Shown piece after piece: positions 16,685-26,180 of a DNA stretch of 64,000 nt. The first letter of the stretch is position 1. Every line of letters begins with the position of its first letter. The position numbers were made by a program, and so were the translations under genes. This DNA comes from Paenibacillus phocaeensis (GTDB taxonomy: Bacteria; Bacillota; Bacilli; Paenibacillales; Paenibacillaceae), in NCBI RefSeq assembly GCF_900021165.1, contig NZ_FCOQ01000030.1, positions 1 through 64,000 on the forward strand, written 5' to 3'. The notes under the pieces were generated by a model. The model did no database searches, was not told the DNA's origin, and saw nothing but the letters and a program-made list of their open reading frames with translations.

Positions 16685-18277
16685 TTAGGATCCGAACGTC
16701 GATGATCTGAATTCAGAGAGCGTTTTCCCAGTCACTTTTTTAAACACTTTCACAAAATAATTCGGATTGGGATAGCCTACGCGGGAAGCCGCTTCTTCGG
16801 CGGTCAGTTGATGCTGTCTGATCAGCTCTTTTGCTTTATGAATACGCACTTGCGTGACGAACTCCAGGAATGTCATCCCCATTTCCTGACTGAAACGGTG
16901 ACTGAAATAGTTCACGTTCAGATTGGCGGCCATGGCGGCATCCTCGAGACGAATCCCTTCCGCATAATGTTCTTCAACATAAGCAAATACCGGTTTCATC
17001 CACGGCTTGCTATTCCTCTTATTGCCGTAAAACGTCTCATACGCTTGGATTGCCTCGATAAAAGAGCTTCTTAGCGCACACCAGGAGTGAATGCGTTCGG
17101 TTTCATCCCATGGGAACACCATCGAGTCTTGGGCTGCCTCCCCGGCTGCCGCAAAGATAAAATTCATCTCCTGCTGTCGTTTAACGTAAGCCTTGCCCAT
17201 CCACTTGACCAATTCAAGCGCCTCTTCCGGCGTAGCCTGCGCAGCAATCTCTTCATCGATCTTCTCCAACCACGTCAAAATGTCTGCGGTCGAGCCTTTC
17301 TTGAGCAACTGAACAAATTGTTCTCGCCAAGCATTTGCGGCAGGCTGTATGCCGCTGGATACGGAAGTTTCAAACCGATAAACGCCCGCACCCTTGAAAA
17401 AGGAACGATCCAACATAAATTCCGCCTGATGCCGCAACGTCTTGCATTGTTCAAATACGTCATGCCCGGAAACCCCCGCGCTAACTATAACGTTAAGATT
17501 GTTTCTTAACGTTTCCGTCCAAGCCCCTACCAGATCGGCAACAAGTTGCCCCCTGTTCTCCTGCGGCTCAGGATTAAGAATTAATCCGTGGAACACACCG
17601 TGGTCCAAGCCTAACGGTATGGCGTACTTGGACTTGTTCATCAAATCGTGCAGCAGGTAAACGACCGCCGACAAGTCCGATTCCGAGTAAAGCTTCCCCT
17701 CACTCCATTCCCGGAACGCCACCCAAAATAAGGTGTTTCTTTCATGAAACTGCTCCGATAGCAACGGATAATCATGCGGCGAAATGCTGGCGGCGGGCGC
17801 AATAATGCCGGGCAATAATCGGGATTGAATCATGAGTCGCTGTTTCTCGTCGTCAAGGGTTGCCGTTCGATTCACCGTACTACGCTCGATACCTTGTTGC
17901 GATTGTCTGGCCGTCAATTTGCGGAGCGTCGCAATCAACTCTTCAGGATCAAACAGATGTTTGGGAATGTAATCTTGAACCCCCAATTGCAGCGATTTGC
18001 GTGCATACTCGAATTCGTCGAAACTGCTCAGAATGATGATGATCATGTCCTGATCCGTTTCCCTGATCTTTTGGATCAGTTCCAGTCCATCCATTTCAGG
18101 CATCCGGATATCGGTTAGCAGAACATCCGGATAGCCTTCCCGGCAGAAAGCCTCCCACGCCTCTTTTCCATTCCGGTATGCTTCAAGACTTTCATACCCA
18201 TAAGCCTGCCAATCGATAATCGTTTGAAATCCAACGCGAACCAACGATTCATCGTCCACGATCGCCAGCCGGAGCAT
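16685..18277 (-). CDS. YesN-type response regulator with AraC DNA-binding domain
   Basis: 530 residues. The receiver domain (1-120) has the acidic pocket VDDE (8-10), phospho-acceptor Asp56 in LLTDIRMPEMDG and a lysine in VQDYIPKH. A long central region follows, and two AraC-type helix-turn-helices close the protein (AMAANLNVNYFSHRFSQEMG, then EAASRVGYPNPNYFVKVF). Phosphorylated by the kinase encoded just upstream, it should activate the binding-protein promoter beyond the terminator. Its ATG directly follows the kinase TAA (TAAATG), indicating coupled translation. Confidence 0.9.
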   Translation of the reverse strand: MLRLAIVDDESLVRVGFQTIIDWQAYGYESLEAYRNGKEAWEAFCREGYPDVLLTDIRMPEMDGLELIQKIRETDQDMIIIILSSFDEFEYARKSLQLGVQDYIPKHLFDPEELIATLRKLTARQSQQGIERSTVNRTATLDDEKQRLMIQSRLLPGIIAPAASISPHDYPLLSEQFHERNTLFWVAFREWSEGKLYSESDLSAVVYLLHDLMNKSKYAIPLGLDHGVFHGLILNPEPQENRGQLVADLVGAWTETLRNNLNVIVSAGVSGHDVFEQCKTLRHQAEFMLDRSFFKGAGVYRFETSVSSGIQPAANAWREQFVQLLKKGSTADILTWLEKIDEEIAAQATPEEALELVKWMGKAYVKRQQEMNFIFAAAGEAAQDSMVFPWDETERIHSWCALRSSFIEAIQAYETFYGNKRNSKPWMKPVFAYVEEHYAEGIRLEDAAMAANLNVNYFSHRFSQEMGMTFLEFVTQVRIHKAKELIRQHQLTAEEAASRVGYPNPNYFVKVFKKVTGKTLSEFRSSTFGS

Positions 18278-19996
18278 TTATTCATCCCCTCCTTCTTTCA
18301 AAACGGGCAATTTCAAGATTACGGTTGTTCCACAGCCGATTTCGCTGGTCATTTCCAGCCCGTATGGGAGACCGTAATGGATGTCGATCATTTCCTTCAC
18401 ATTGGACAGTCCAATGTGTTTGTTGTTATTCCCCGAACTCAAGTCTTCACGGATTTGGGTCAGTCGTTCCGGAGAAATACCGTTCCCGTTATCCTGTACG
18501 GAGAGAAGAAGCATATCTTCTCGAACCTGGGCTTCAAGCCGAATCTCGCCGGCATGGTTTATGGAGGAAAGCCCGTGCACGATCGCATTCTCCAGCAATG
18601 GTTGGATGAGAAATTTCAATAATTTGTACTCGCCGATACCCGGTTCCAAATGAGCAACAAAAGCAAAATTTTGATACCGCACTTGCTGAATTTTTACGAA
18701 TTCCTGCATAATGTCCACTTCTTTATTCAAGGTAACCAGTTCATCCGCATCCCGAATCGTATATTGCAACAGAGTGCTTAAAGCATCGACTACTTCTCGG
18801 ATATGATCCTGTTTACGGATCATCGCCATCCAGCGGATGGAATTTAACGTGTTGTACAAAAAGTGAGGAGACAATTGATTGCGCAGCCCTTTTAACTGAG
18901 CTTCACGCTTGCGTTTCTCGCCTTTTTTTACTTCTTCAATTAAATTGTGAATTTCATACATAATAGAAATGAACGTATCATTCAATTCCGCGATCTCTTT
19001 GGCGCCTTTAAATTTGCTTAGCTTGTGGGGATGCTCCCCCTTAAGCCCTTTTCTCATATTTTTATGCAGCTTCGCGATCGGAAGCGCTACGTCCATACGG
19101 ATCAAGTAAAAAGCAATGACCCCTACAATAAAGCAGCCCCCGGCCAGCCAGACGGCGATCATGCTCAAACGATATACCGTAGCATATAACGTCGTTAAAG
19201 GAAGATTTGCAACCAGTCTCCATTCATTATGGGCCAGCCATTTTTCGGATTGCAGAGAGTCCGTGACGAGTTCGGTCGGCTCGGATGGCTCTTCCGCTAA
19301 CAAAGTTTGCCGGTCAACCAGTTGAAATGTCGTATTGGGCCCAGCCATAGCCGAGCTCAGGATATCTTGAAACGAAGTTGGACTGATGACAAGGTAAAAG
19401 AAGCCGATAGGTTTGAAGTTATCGTCCTTCAAAACTCGTCCCAATCGAAAGCCGGTGCTCCTGGCACCCTCTTGAGAATCGGACGTGAGGGGCGCCCAAT
19501 AAGGTTGTCCGTTCTCTTCCCTAATTTCCGATAAATGCCGGGAGTCAAGCGGCAGACCCCAATCTTTGCCAAGGGTAAAGGTGCCTTGATTCGTGGTGAA
19601 TACAACGCCTAGGATTCCGTCGTCATGGAAGCCTCCGGTGATCGGCAAAACGTATTTCTCCAGAGAACGTTGAATTTCGATTTGTTCAAACTGATTATGA
19701 AGCGATCCGGAAAGAATGGCGGATATTTCAGATGCCGTTAATATACGAAGGCTTATATTATTATAGTCTTCTATCGCAGCGTCAAGTTTATCAACGGTAA
19801 GACTCACGATCGTGTCCGAGTAGGCTTCGGCATTTTCTCGAATCGCCGCGTTATAGTTGTTGGCGAGGAAGCTCAGTCCGATCATAGAAGGCAATACAAA
19901 CAAAGGAAGATAGAAAAGCACTAGTTTTTGAGGTAAACTCCATCTTTGCCATCTGCGTTTAAAGGAAAACTTCCACAATATATTTCTTATCTTCAT
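18278..19996 (-). CDS. YesM-type sensor histidine kinase
   Basis: 572 residues. A first membrane helix at about 25-45, an extracellular sensor (about 46-270), a second helix (AVWLAGGCFIVGVIAFYLI), a HAMP linker, then a His_kinase domain with phospho-acceptor motif LSPHFLYNTLNSI. The ATPase domain has LLENAIVHG and VQDNGNGIS. It probably senses an extracellular oligosaccharide, perhaps with the binding protein, and phosphorylates the co-transcribed regulator. The start has AAGGTGA about 10 bases upstream. The 190 bases upstream to the tRNA terminator hold its promoter, but I see no convincing hexamers there. Confidence 0.9.
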   Translation of the reverse strand: MKIRNILWKFSFKRRWQRWSLPQKLVLFYLPLFVLPSMIGLSFLANNYNAAIRENAEAYSDTIVSLTVDKLDAAIEDYNNISLRILTASEISAILSGSLHNQFEQIEIQRSLEKYVLPITGGFHDDGILGVVFTTNQGTFTLGKDWGLPLDSRHLSEIREENGQPYWAPLTSDSQEGARSTGFRLGRVLKDDNFKPIGFFYLVISPTSFQDILSSAMAGPNTTFQLVDRQTLLAEEPSEPTELVTDSLQSEKWLAHNEWRLVANLPLTTLYATVYRLSMIAVWLAGGCFIVGVIAFYLIRMDVALPIAKLHKNMRKGLKGEHPHKLSKFKGAKEIAELNDTFISIMYEIHNLIEEVKKGEKRKREAQLKGLRNQLSPHFLYNTLNSIRWMAMIRKQDHIREVVDALSTLLQYTIRDADELVTLNKEVDIMQEFVKIQQVRYQNFAFVAHLEPGIGEYKLLKFLIQPLLENAIVHGLSSINHAGEIRLEAQVREDMLLLSVQDNGNGISPERLTQIREDLSSGNNNKHIGLSNVKEMIDIHYGLPYGLEMTSEIGCGTTVILKLPVLKEGGDE

Positions 19997-20190
19997 GATA
20001 CCGCTCTCACCTTTTGTACCATCTTTGCGCAGTCCCTCCTCTCCAAAGGATATCCTAATACGAATTGGGTGTCGAGCGGTTTAAAGCAAGGGCTGAGAAA
20101 AGAAGCGGTGTAACGTTAAGTCCGGCCCCTTCTGGCACCGTCGCCAAACGACTTGGCCGCTGACTTCCGCGTGGCGATGTCGGCATATGC

Positions 20191-20233
20191 AAAAAGAGCT
20201 CTTGAATCTCCGCCAAAGGAAATTCAAGAGCTC
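20191..20233 (-). terminator. Rho-independent terminator of the tRNA-Leu gene
   Basis: Minus-strand GAGCTCTTGAAT (20222-20233 complement) pairs with ATTCAAGAGCTC (20196-20207 complement), a 12-bp perfect stem followed by TTTTTGC. Confidence 0.85.
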
Positions 20234-20249
20234 GTTCATTATGAAAGGA

Positions 20250-20334
<85 letters not shown>

Positions 20335-20372
20335 GTTTCGCGTTGGTGCAATGTTTTGCAGCAACGAAATAA

Positions 20373-20401
20373 ATATTATCATTTATTTTCCGCAGAGTCA
20401 A
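20373..20401 (-). promoter_or_regulatory. Strong sigma-A promoter of tRNA-Leu
   Basis: On the minus strand TTGACT (20396-20401), exactly 17 bases, then TAATAT (20373-20378), 38 bases upstream of the tRNA. A near-consensus stable-RNA promoter. Confidence 0.8.
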
Positions 20402-20405
20402 CAGG

Positions 20406-20441
20406 AAAAAAGGGACCCCCGTCATCTCCGGTTAGTCCCTT
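20406..20441 (-). terminator. Rho-independent terminator after the GH2 gene
   Basis: AAGGGAC (20435-20441 on the minus strand) pairs with GTCCCTT (20410-20416), followed by TTTTTCC. It insulates the tRNA promoter from the glycosidase operon upstream. Confidence 0.75.
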
Positions 20442-20458
20442 CCTCCGCTCAGTTGGAA

Positions 20459-22225
20459 TCAAGCTAAATTAATTTCCTTGATTTTGTCCATCGGGAATTT
20501 CGGCTTCCGATCCTCTGTCAACAGCCCGTTGATTTCTTGCTGCACATCGGTTAGTTGGGTATAGCAAAAACCGCAGATGTAGTCGACGCTTTTGATCGCC
20601 TGAATCAGGCTGTCAAAGCGCGCCAGAAACTCTTCATCCGTCTTCACCTGATGCCCGTAGCCCCAGCCGTTCTCCGACTCGAAAGCAATCCCGCCGAATT
20701 CGGTGATCATGATCGGTTGACCTTTGTACTCATATCCATCGGCCAATGCGTATTTCCATTGGTTGCAGGTCGTTTCCTTGTTGACGATGGCGTCCTTGTT
20801 CCCCGCATACCGTTTCAGGAAGCCCTCTCCTGTCTCAACATAATCGTGCAGCGTAATAATATCGGAGACCGTGTGCTCCCAGCCGTCATTCGTAATGACT
20901 GGTCGGTACGGGTCGATGGACTTGGTCAGATGGTAGATGCTTTCCGTAAATTTCTGTTGTCTTCGATCATGCAAAATGTTTGGAACTCCCCATGACTCAT
21001 TAAACGGCACCCAGGTGATAATGCTCGGATGATTATATTGCTGATGGACGATTTCCAGCCATTCCTTGGTGAAGTTCTCTACCGCATCATCATGAAATTC
21101 AAACGTTGCCGCCATCTCCGACCATACCAACAGGCCCTTAACGTCGCACCAGTACAGGAAGCGGGCATCCTCGATTTTCATATGCTTGCGCACCCCGTTG
21201 TAACCCATTTCCAGCATATAGTCAATATCGGCAATAAGCGCCTCCTCGCTTGGCGGAGTCAGGTGACTCTCCGGCCAGTACCCTTGATCCAACATGAGTC
21301 TCTGATAGATCGGCACATTGTTGAGCAGGACCTTGCCCTTTTCGATTGATATCTTTCTCATGCCAAAATAGGAGAACACGCGGTCAACGACGACCTCGTC
21401 CAAGTACAGCACGAATTCCACATCATATAAATTCGGTTGAGCAGGGGACCAAAACGATCTTTTCCATGGCCCATTCGCTTCATGCACCAAATCGACTTCC
21501 ACGCTGAAGCGAGGCCGATCGACCGCCAGGCTAACCGTCTTGACATGTTGATCCTTCAGGGTCACGATAGCTTCGAGCCTCAAGCTTCCCGCCCTGGTCT
21601 CGAGCCCCTGCACCCGGTAATCAAACGATACTTTGGCGTGATCCAGATCGGGGGTTATTTTTACGAAATCCAGCCTTTGCTCCGCTACGAACTCCAGCCA
21701 AACCGTCTGCCAAATCCCGGTTGTCTGGACATAAAAGCACTCGAAATTGTCCTTCGTCCAGCGCTGCTTGCCTCGCGGTTGGGTACAGTCGTTGCTATCC
21801 TCCGCCTTTAGCGTGATCACATTATCCGCACCGAAGACGAGGTATGGCGTGATATCCAGAGAAAAGGCGGCATACGCCCCCTGATGTCCGCCCGCCAACT
21901 CCCCGTTCACCCATACCTTGGCGAGATAATCCACCGCCTGAAAGTGCAAGATGACTCGCTTTCCAGCCGCTTCCTTCGGGATCGGCACGCTCTTGCTGTA
22001 CCACACCCGCGCATGGAATTCCTCCAGGCCGATGCCGCTGGCCTCAGTTTCGTACGTAAACGGAACTTTGATTTTATGCGTTCCCACCAGCTGCTCCTGC
22101 CACTTTTCGGCTTCGCCGACATTCTGATCATCGAAGCGGAAGTCCCATTCACCGTTCAGGCTCATCCATTCGTTTCGGACGAACTGGGGCCGCGGATAAT
22201 CTTTGATATAACCTTTGGTTGTCAT
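20459..22225 (-). CDS. Glycoside hydrolase family 2 protein (beta-galactosidase-like)
   Basis: 588 residues without a signal peptide. Order: sugar-binding jelly-roll (YPRPQFVRNEWMSLNGEW, VWVNGELAGGHQGAYAAF), immunoglobulin-like domain, then a TIM barrel. The acid/base glutamate is near residue 409 in VPFNESWG and the nucleophile near residue 508 in MITEFGG. GH2 includes beta-galactosidases, beta-glucuronidases and others. At this length and next to a GH51 arabinofuranosidase, release of galactose from arabinogalactan-type oligosaccharides is a reasonable inference. ATG 22225 has AGGAGG 6 bases upstream; the longer frame to 22306 overlaps the GH51 end. Last gene of the LplABC-type operon. Confidence 0.88.
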   Translation of the reverse strand: MTTKGYIKDYPRPQFVRNEWMSLNGEWDFRFDDQNVGEAEKWQEQLVGTHKIKVPFTYETEASGIGLEEFHARVWYSKSVPIPKEAAGKRVILHFQAVDYLAKVWVNGELAGGHQGAYAAFSLDITPYLVFGADNVITLKAEDSNDCTQPRGKQRWTKDNFECFYVQTTGIWQTVWLEFVAEQRLDFVKITPDLDHAKVSFDYRVQGLETRAGSLRLEAIVTLKDQHVKTVSLAVDRPRFSVEVDLVHEANGPWKRSFWSPAQPNLYDVEFVLYLDEVVVDRVFSYFGMRKISIEKGKVLLNNVPIYQRLMLDQGYWPESHLTPPSEEALIADIDYMLEMGYNGVRKHMKIEDARFLYWCDVKGLLVWSEMAATFEFHDDAVENFTKEWLEIVHQQYNHPSIITWVPFNESWGVPNILHDRRQQKFTESIYHLTKSIDPYRPVITNDGWEHTVSDIITLHDYVETGEGFLKRYAGNKDAIVNKETTCNQWKYALADGYEYKGQPIMITEFGGIAFESENGWGYGHQVKTDEEFLARFDSLIQAIKSVDYICGFCYTQLTDVQQEINGLLTEDRKPKFPMDKIKEINLA

Positions 22226-22239
22226 GTACTGCCTCCTGT

Positions 22240-24252
22240 TTACGGGTTCGTTCTCATTTCCAATGCATATATGGACGACGGACGAAGAGGATATCCGGTC
22301 TTCCATGTCTCGGTCGGTACGACGCTCATTTGGCTGGCGATCCGATTCGGCTCGAACACGGTGTTCAAGTCTTGAGCGGAATCTCCCGTAATGACATGAA
22401 GGAGCGTTCCTTCGGAAACTTCAAGCTTGTGCAAATCAAGGGTCGCCGTCACTTCATGCAAGCTCCGGTTAACGATAAAGACCGTGATCACGCTGCCCTC
22501 TTCATTCGTGCAGGCTACAACATCCAGATCCGGGAGCGCATCCAGTTGGATCGGAGCCGGCTTGTTCGATTGAACGGAGAAGGTCCCGCATTCGGTACGC
22601 ACTGGCAGTAACCGCGTCATCTTCCGCCCGGCATACAGCTTCATCACCTCATAGGTCGGGGTTCCGTAAACCTGAAGCGGAAGTCCGCTCCACCCCGGCA
22701 GCTTGCCGCAATATTGATCGGCGTAATAATCGCCTACCCGGATGCAGCCCCCAAGCCAGCCATTAACCAAATCGGAGAAGCTTCCGATGTGCACCAGGTC
22801 GCTAGCGCGCAGCATTTCGTTCAGGTTGGCCGCGTTGGCCACCGCTGCGCCCAGCGTATGCTCTTCCGGCACTCCTTTTCGGACGTTATTGGGATAATAC
22901 ATCGTGTTATATTCGGTAATCGCCAATTTCACATGGCTGTGCTTCGGATGCGACAAAATATGTTCTCTCGTCTCCTCGATCTGGTGTCTCGTCCATTCCG
23001 GGAAGCTGGCGATCGCCTTATATCGCTCTTCCGCCGGCGTGCTGGGGTCCATCGCAAAGCGGTTGTACCCGTGATACAAATGCAGGGTCAGGTAATCGAT
23101 CCGTTCGCCCGCGATCTCAAGCACCGCCTTGTTCCAATCCTGATCGGTATGACCGCAGGCCAGAATGACAATCGCAGGGTCGGCCGCCTTCATCGCTTCG
23201 ATGAAGGTGACGGTTCGCCGGGCGAAATGGTCGGCCGTACACGTTCCTACCTGCCAAGCTCCCCATACTTCGTTGCCGATCTCCCAATACTTCACGTTGT
23301 AGGGTTCAGGGTGTCCATTGGCCGCGCGTACCGCCCCCATCGGGGTATCCGCGCCTCCATTGCAATATTCAACCCACTGTGCGGCTTCCTCCGGTGTTCC
23401 TGAGCCGTCATTTACGCAAATCAGCGGTTCGACCTCCAGCTCCCGACAGAAGCGAATAAATTCGTCTGTGCCGAAATATTTGCTCGTCCAGCCGCCCCAC
23501 GCCTCGTTATACATGACCGGGCGTTCAAGCACCGGTCCGATGCCGTGCTCAAAGTGGTACGCACTGATATAGTTGCCGGCCAGCCTCATCATACCGGCAT
23601 TCAAATCCCTCGTCATCTCGATAACTTCCCGCTTCACGAAGCCGATATGGTCCTCCGGCAGCAGGGAGACATGATCGATCCAGAGCATCCCGGTGGATAC
23701 GCTGTCCTGCCATCTCGGATGCTCCGCCGGTACATACACCCGAAATTCCGCATCGGCGCAATCCCTTTGGATCGTCAACATCCCTTCATATTCCCGCCAG
23801 TTGTGACCGTTAAGCTCGATTCGCTCCAGACCTAACCGCTCTTGACTGAGCCGGTCTACGGCCTCAATGATCATATAATTCAGCTCAATCGATGCCCGGA
23901 CTACCAGTTTGACCGTATAGCGGATCGGCCCTTTGAGCGCAACCTTCTGAGCGATCCCTGCATAAGCTTCATCATCGCTATGGATTCGGGTGCGCTGGGC
24001 GCGTCCCGAGTGTTTGGGCGCCGGAGCTTCCAGCGCATACTTGGTATTGCGTCCGTTCGTGTAGGGATACCATTGCCCGGACACCTCGGCTTTCCCTTCC
24101 GCTTCACTCTCGAAATCCATGTCTTGCAGTGTAAAAGCCAGCATCGCTTCCATATGATCCCGGATATCTTCTACGAAATGTCCAAATAAGTAGGGGTTAA
24201 TTCGATGCTCGCTTGCCTGGCTGCCGTCGATGGTAATCGTCGCTTTATTCAT
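22240..24252 (-). CDS. Alpha-L-arabinofuranosidase-type glycoside hydrolase (GH51)
   Basis: 670 residues, longer than the common 500-residue GH51. An extra beta-rich carbohydrate-binding-like segment sits inside the N-terminal part (about residues 45-200), between INPYLFGHFVEDI and the barrel. The acid/base glutamate is about residue 328 in KYWEIGNEVWG and the nucleophile about 445 in AITEYNTMY; the C terminus is a beta domain. It releases arabinofuranose from arabinan or arabinogalactan fragments in the cytoplasm. ATG 24252 has GGAGG 10 bases upstream. It lies 14 bases before the GH2 gene and 23 after the permease stop. Confidence 0.88.
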   Translation of the reverse strand: MNKATITIDGSQASEHRINPYLFGHFVEDIRDHMEAMLAFTLQDMDFESEAEGKAEVSGQWYPYTNGRNTKYALEAPAPKHSGRAQRTRIHSDDEAYAGIAQKVALKGPIRYTVKLVVRASIELNYMIIEAVDRLSQERLGLERIELNGHNWREYEGMLTIQRDCADAEFRVYVPAEHPRWQDSVSTGMLWIDHVSLLPEDHIGFVKREVIEMTRDLNAGMMRLAGNYISAYHFEHGIGPVLERPVMYNEAWGGWTSKYFGTDEFIRFCRELEVEPLICVNDGSGTPEEAAQWVEYCNGGADTPMGAVRAANGHPEPYNVKYWEIGNEVWGAWQVGTCTADHFARRTVTFIEAMKAADPAIVILACGHTDQDWNKAVLEIAGERIDYLTLHLYHGYNRFAMDPSTPAEERYKAIASFPEWTRHQIEETREHILSHPKHSHVKLAITEYNTMYYPNNVRKGVPEEHTLGAAVANAANLNEMLRASDLVHIGSFSDLVNGWLGGCIRVGDYYADQYCGKLPGWSGLPLQVYGTPTYEVMKLYAGRKMTRLLPVRTECGTFSVQSNKPAPIQLDALPDLDVVACTNEEGSVITVFIVNRSLHEVTATLDLHKLEVSEGTLLHVITGDSAQDLNTVFEPNRIASQMSVVPTETWKTGYPLRPSSIYALEMRTNP

Positions 24253-24275
24253 CAAGGGTTAACCTCCGTTCATGC

Positions 24276-25172
24276 TTATCCTTTAATAGAGCCGATCATG
24301 ACGCCTTTGACAAAATGCCGCTGCACAAAGGGATACATCACGAGTACCGGCAAACTGGAGACAATGATAACGGCAAATTTAATGCTCTCGGACAGAAGGA
24401 TCTTCTCTTCCATCCCGACGTTGCCGCCGTCAACGCCCGTAGACTGGCTGATCATCAGAATTTCCCGCAGCACCAGCTGGAGGGGATAGAGATGCTCGCT
24501 GCGAATATAGATCAACGCATTAAAGAATGCGTTCCAGTGACCCACCGCATAGAACAGAACCATCACCGCCAAAATCGGTTTAGACAGCGGGAGGATAATG
24601 CTAACGAGCAGCCGCCAATTCGAGCAGCCGTCGATATGCGCCGCCTCCTGCAGCTCCCAGGGGATGCTGGACTGGAAATACGTTCTCATGACGATCAAAT
24701 TGTAAGTGGAGATCGCCCCGGGAATGATCAGCGCCCACATCGTATCGACCATTCCAAGACTCTTGACGAGCAGATAGCTGGGAATCAGCCCGCCACTGAA
24801 AAACATCGTCAGGGTAATGATCAACATCAAGCCTTTGCGTCCCGGCAAATCCGGACGTGATAACGGGTAAGCCGCCAACAACGTCATAACAATATTGATG
24901 AGCGTGCCCACCACCGTGTAAAGAATCGAGTTGCGATAGCCGATCCAAATCTGCTCATTATGCAGAATATTGTTGTAAGCTTCAAGGGTTACCCCTTTCG
25001 GGAGCAGCCACACTTCTCCGTTCAGCACCCTCGCAGGGTCGCTGAACGAGGCGCTGACTACAAATACTAATGGATAAAGCACGATGAGAATGATCGCCGA
25101 AGCGATCAAATATACCATAACATCGAACCATCGTTCGTCCGATGGACCTTTCGTCACTACCTCTTTAGCCAT
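24276..25172 (-). CDS. Carbohydrate ABC transporter permease (LplC type)
   Basis: 298 residues with six membrane helices. The LplC/YtcP-type start (DVMVYLIASAIILIVLYPL, then VVSASFSDP), the EAA loop (ELQEAAHIDGCSNWRLLVSI) and the C terminus QRHFVKGVMIGSIKG are typical. It forms a heterodimeric channel with the permease encoded just upstream. GGAGGGG lies 7 bases before the ATG. No ATPase is encoded in this operon. Confidence 0.92.
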   Translation of the reverse strand: MAKEVVTKGPSDERWFDVMVYLIASAIILIVLYPLVFVVSASFSDPARVLNGEVWLLPKGVTLEAYNNILHNEQIWIGYRNSILYTVVGTLINIVMTLLAAYPLSRPDLPGRKGLMLIITLTMFFSGGLIPSYLLVKSLGMVDTMWALIIPGAISTYNLIVMRTYFQSSIPWELQEAAHIDGCSNWRLLVSIILPLSKPILAVMVLFYAVGHWNAFFNALIYIRSEHLYPLQLVLREILMISQSTGVDGGNVGMEEKILLSESIKFAVIIVSSLPVLVMYPFVQRHFVKGVMIGSIKG

Positions 25173-25187
25173 GATTCGTCCCCTCCA

Positions 25188-26147
25188 TTACCACAGGCTC
25201 GTCTCCGACGTTTTGCGCGCGAACCGATTCACCAGCAGCAGCAAGGTCAGGTTGATCAAAGAATTGAAGAGCCCAATGGCCGCCGTGTAGCTGTATTCCC
25301 CTTTCAAAATCCCGGTTGTGTACACAAACGTGGAAATGACATCGCTCGCCTCTAGATTCAGGTTATTTTGCATCAGCAAAATTTTCTCAAAACCGATGTT
25401 CATGAACTGGCCGATATCCAAAATGAGCAGGATCACGATGACCGGAACGATGCCCGGGAGAGAGACGTGCCAGATCCGCCGCATCCGCGATGCGCCGTCC
25501 ATCTTGGCAGCTTCGTACAACTGCGGATTGATGCCGCTCAGCGCCGCAATGTATATAATCGATTGCCAACCCATGCTCTGCCAAATATTCGAACCGATAA
25601 AGATCGTCTTAAACCACCCGGCCGATTCCATGAAGCGAATTTCCGATCCGCCCAACGCATGGATCAACATATTGATCGGGCCGTTCGTAGACAGAAGCAC
25701 GGTTAAAATCCCTACAATAACAACAACCGATATAAAGTGCGGAATATAGGTGATGTTTTGCAGCAACTTACTGTAGGTCTTACTGGGAATCTCGTTAATA
25801 AGCAGAGCGAGTAATATCGGAATCGGGAAAGCAATGATCAGGGAGAACAGATTGATAGACAGGGTGTTCCAGAGCAGTCTCCAAAAATAATACGAATCAA
25901 AAAAACGTTGGAAATGCTCAAACCCCACCCAACTGCTGCCAAGAATTCCTTTGCCCGGATTGAAATTTTTGAATGCGATCTGCAGCCCGTAGAGCGGGCC
26001 GTAATGGAACAGCAAATACCATGCGATCGGCAGCAGCAGCATGAGATACAAATCGTATCTCCTGGCGATCTGCTTGATAAGGCGGCTGCCCCGTTCCTTT
26101 CGGAACTGGGGCGCCGCGGCAGTCTCATGGATTTCTGCGTTCTTCAT
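25188..26147 (-). CDS. Carbohydrate ABC transporter permease (LplB type)
   Basis: 319 residues with six membrane helices. LplB hallmarks are YLMLLLPIAWYLLFHYGPLY, GLQIAFKNFNPGKG and WVGFEHFQRFF; the EAA loop is LYEAAKMDGASRMRRIWHV. I choose the second ATG (26147), which has AGGAG 9 bases upstream; an ATG at 26153 is 3 bases from the same site. It pairs with the LplC-type permease 15 bases downstream. Confidence 0.92.
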   Translation of the reverse strand: MKNAEIHETAAAPQFRKERGSRLIKQIARRYDLYLMLLLPIAWYLLFHYGPLYGLQIAFKNFNPGKGILGSSWVGFEHFQRFFDSYYFWRLLWNTLSINLFSLIIAFPIPILLALLINEIPSKTYSKLLQNITYIPHFISVVVIVGILTVLLSTNGPINMLIHALGGSEIRFMESAGWFKTIFIGSNIWQSMGWQSIIYIAALSGINPQLYEAAKMDGASRMRRIWHVSLPGIVPVIVILLILDIGQFMNIGFEKILLMQNNLNLEASDVISTFVYTTGILKGEYSYTAAIGLFNSLINLTLLLLVNRFARKTSETSLW

Positions 26148-26180
26148 GAACATCCACTCCTATCCCATAGAGGATCTGCC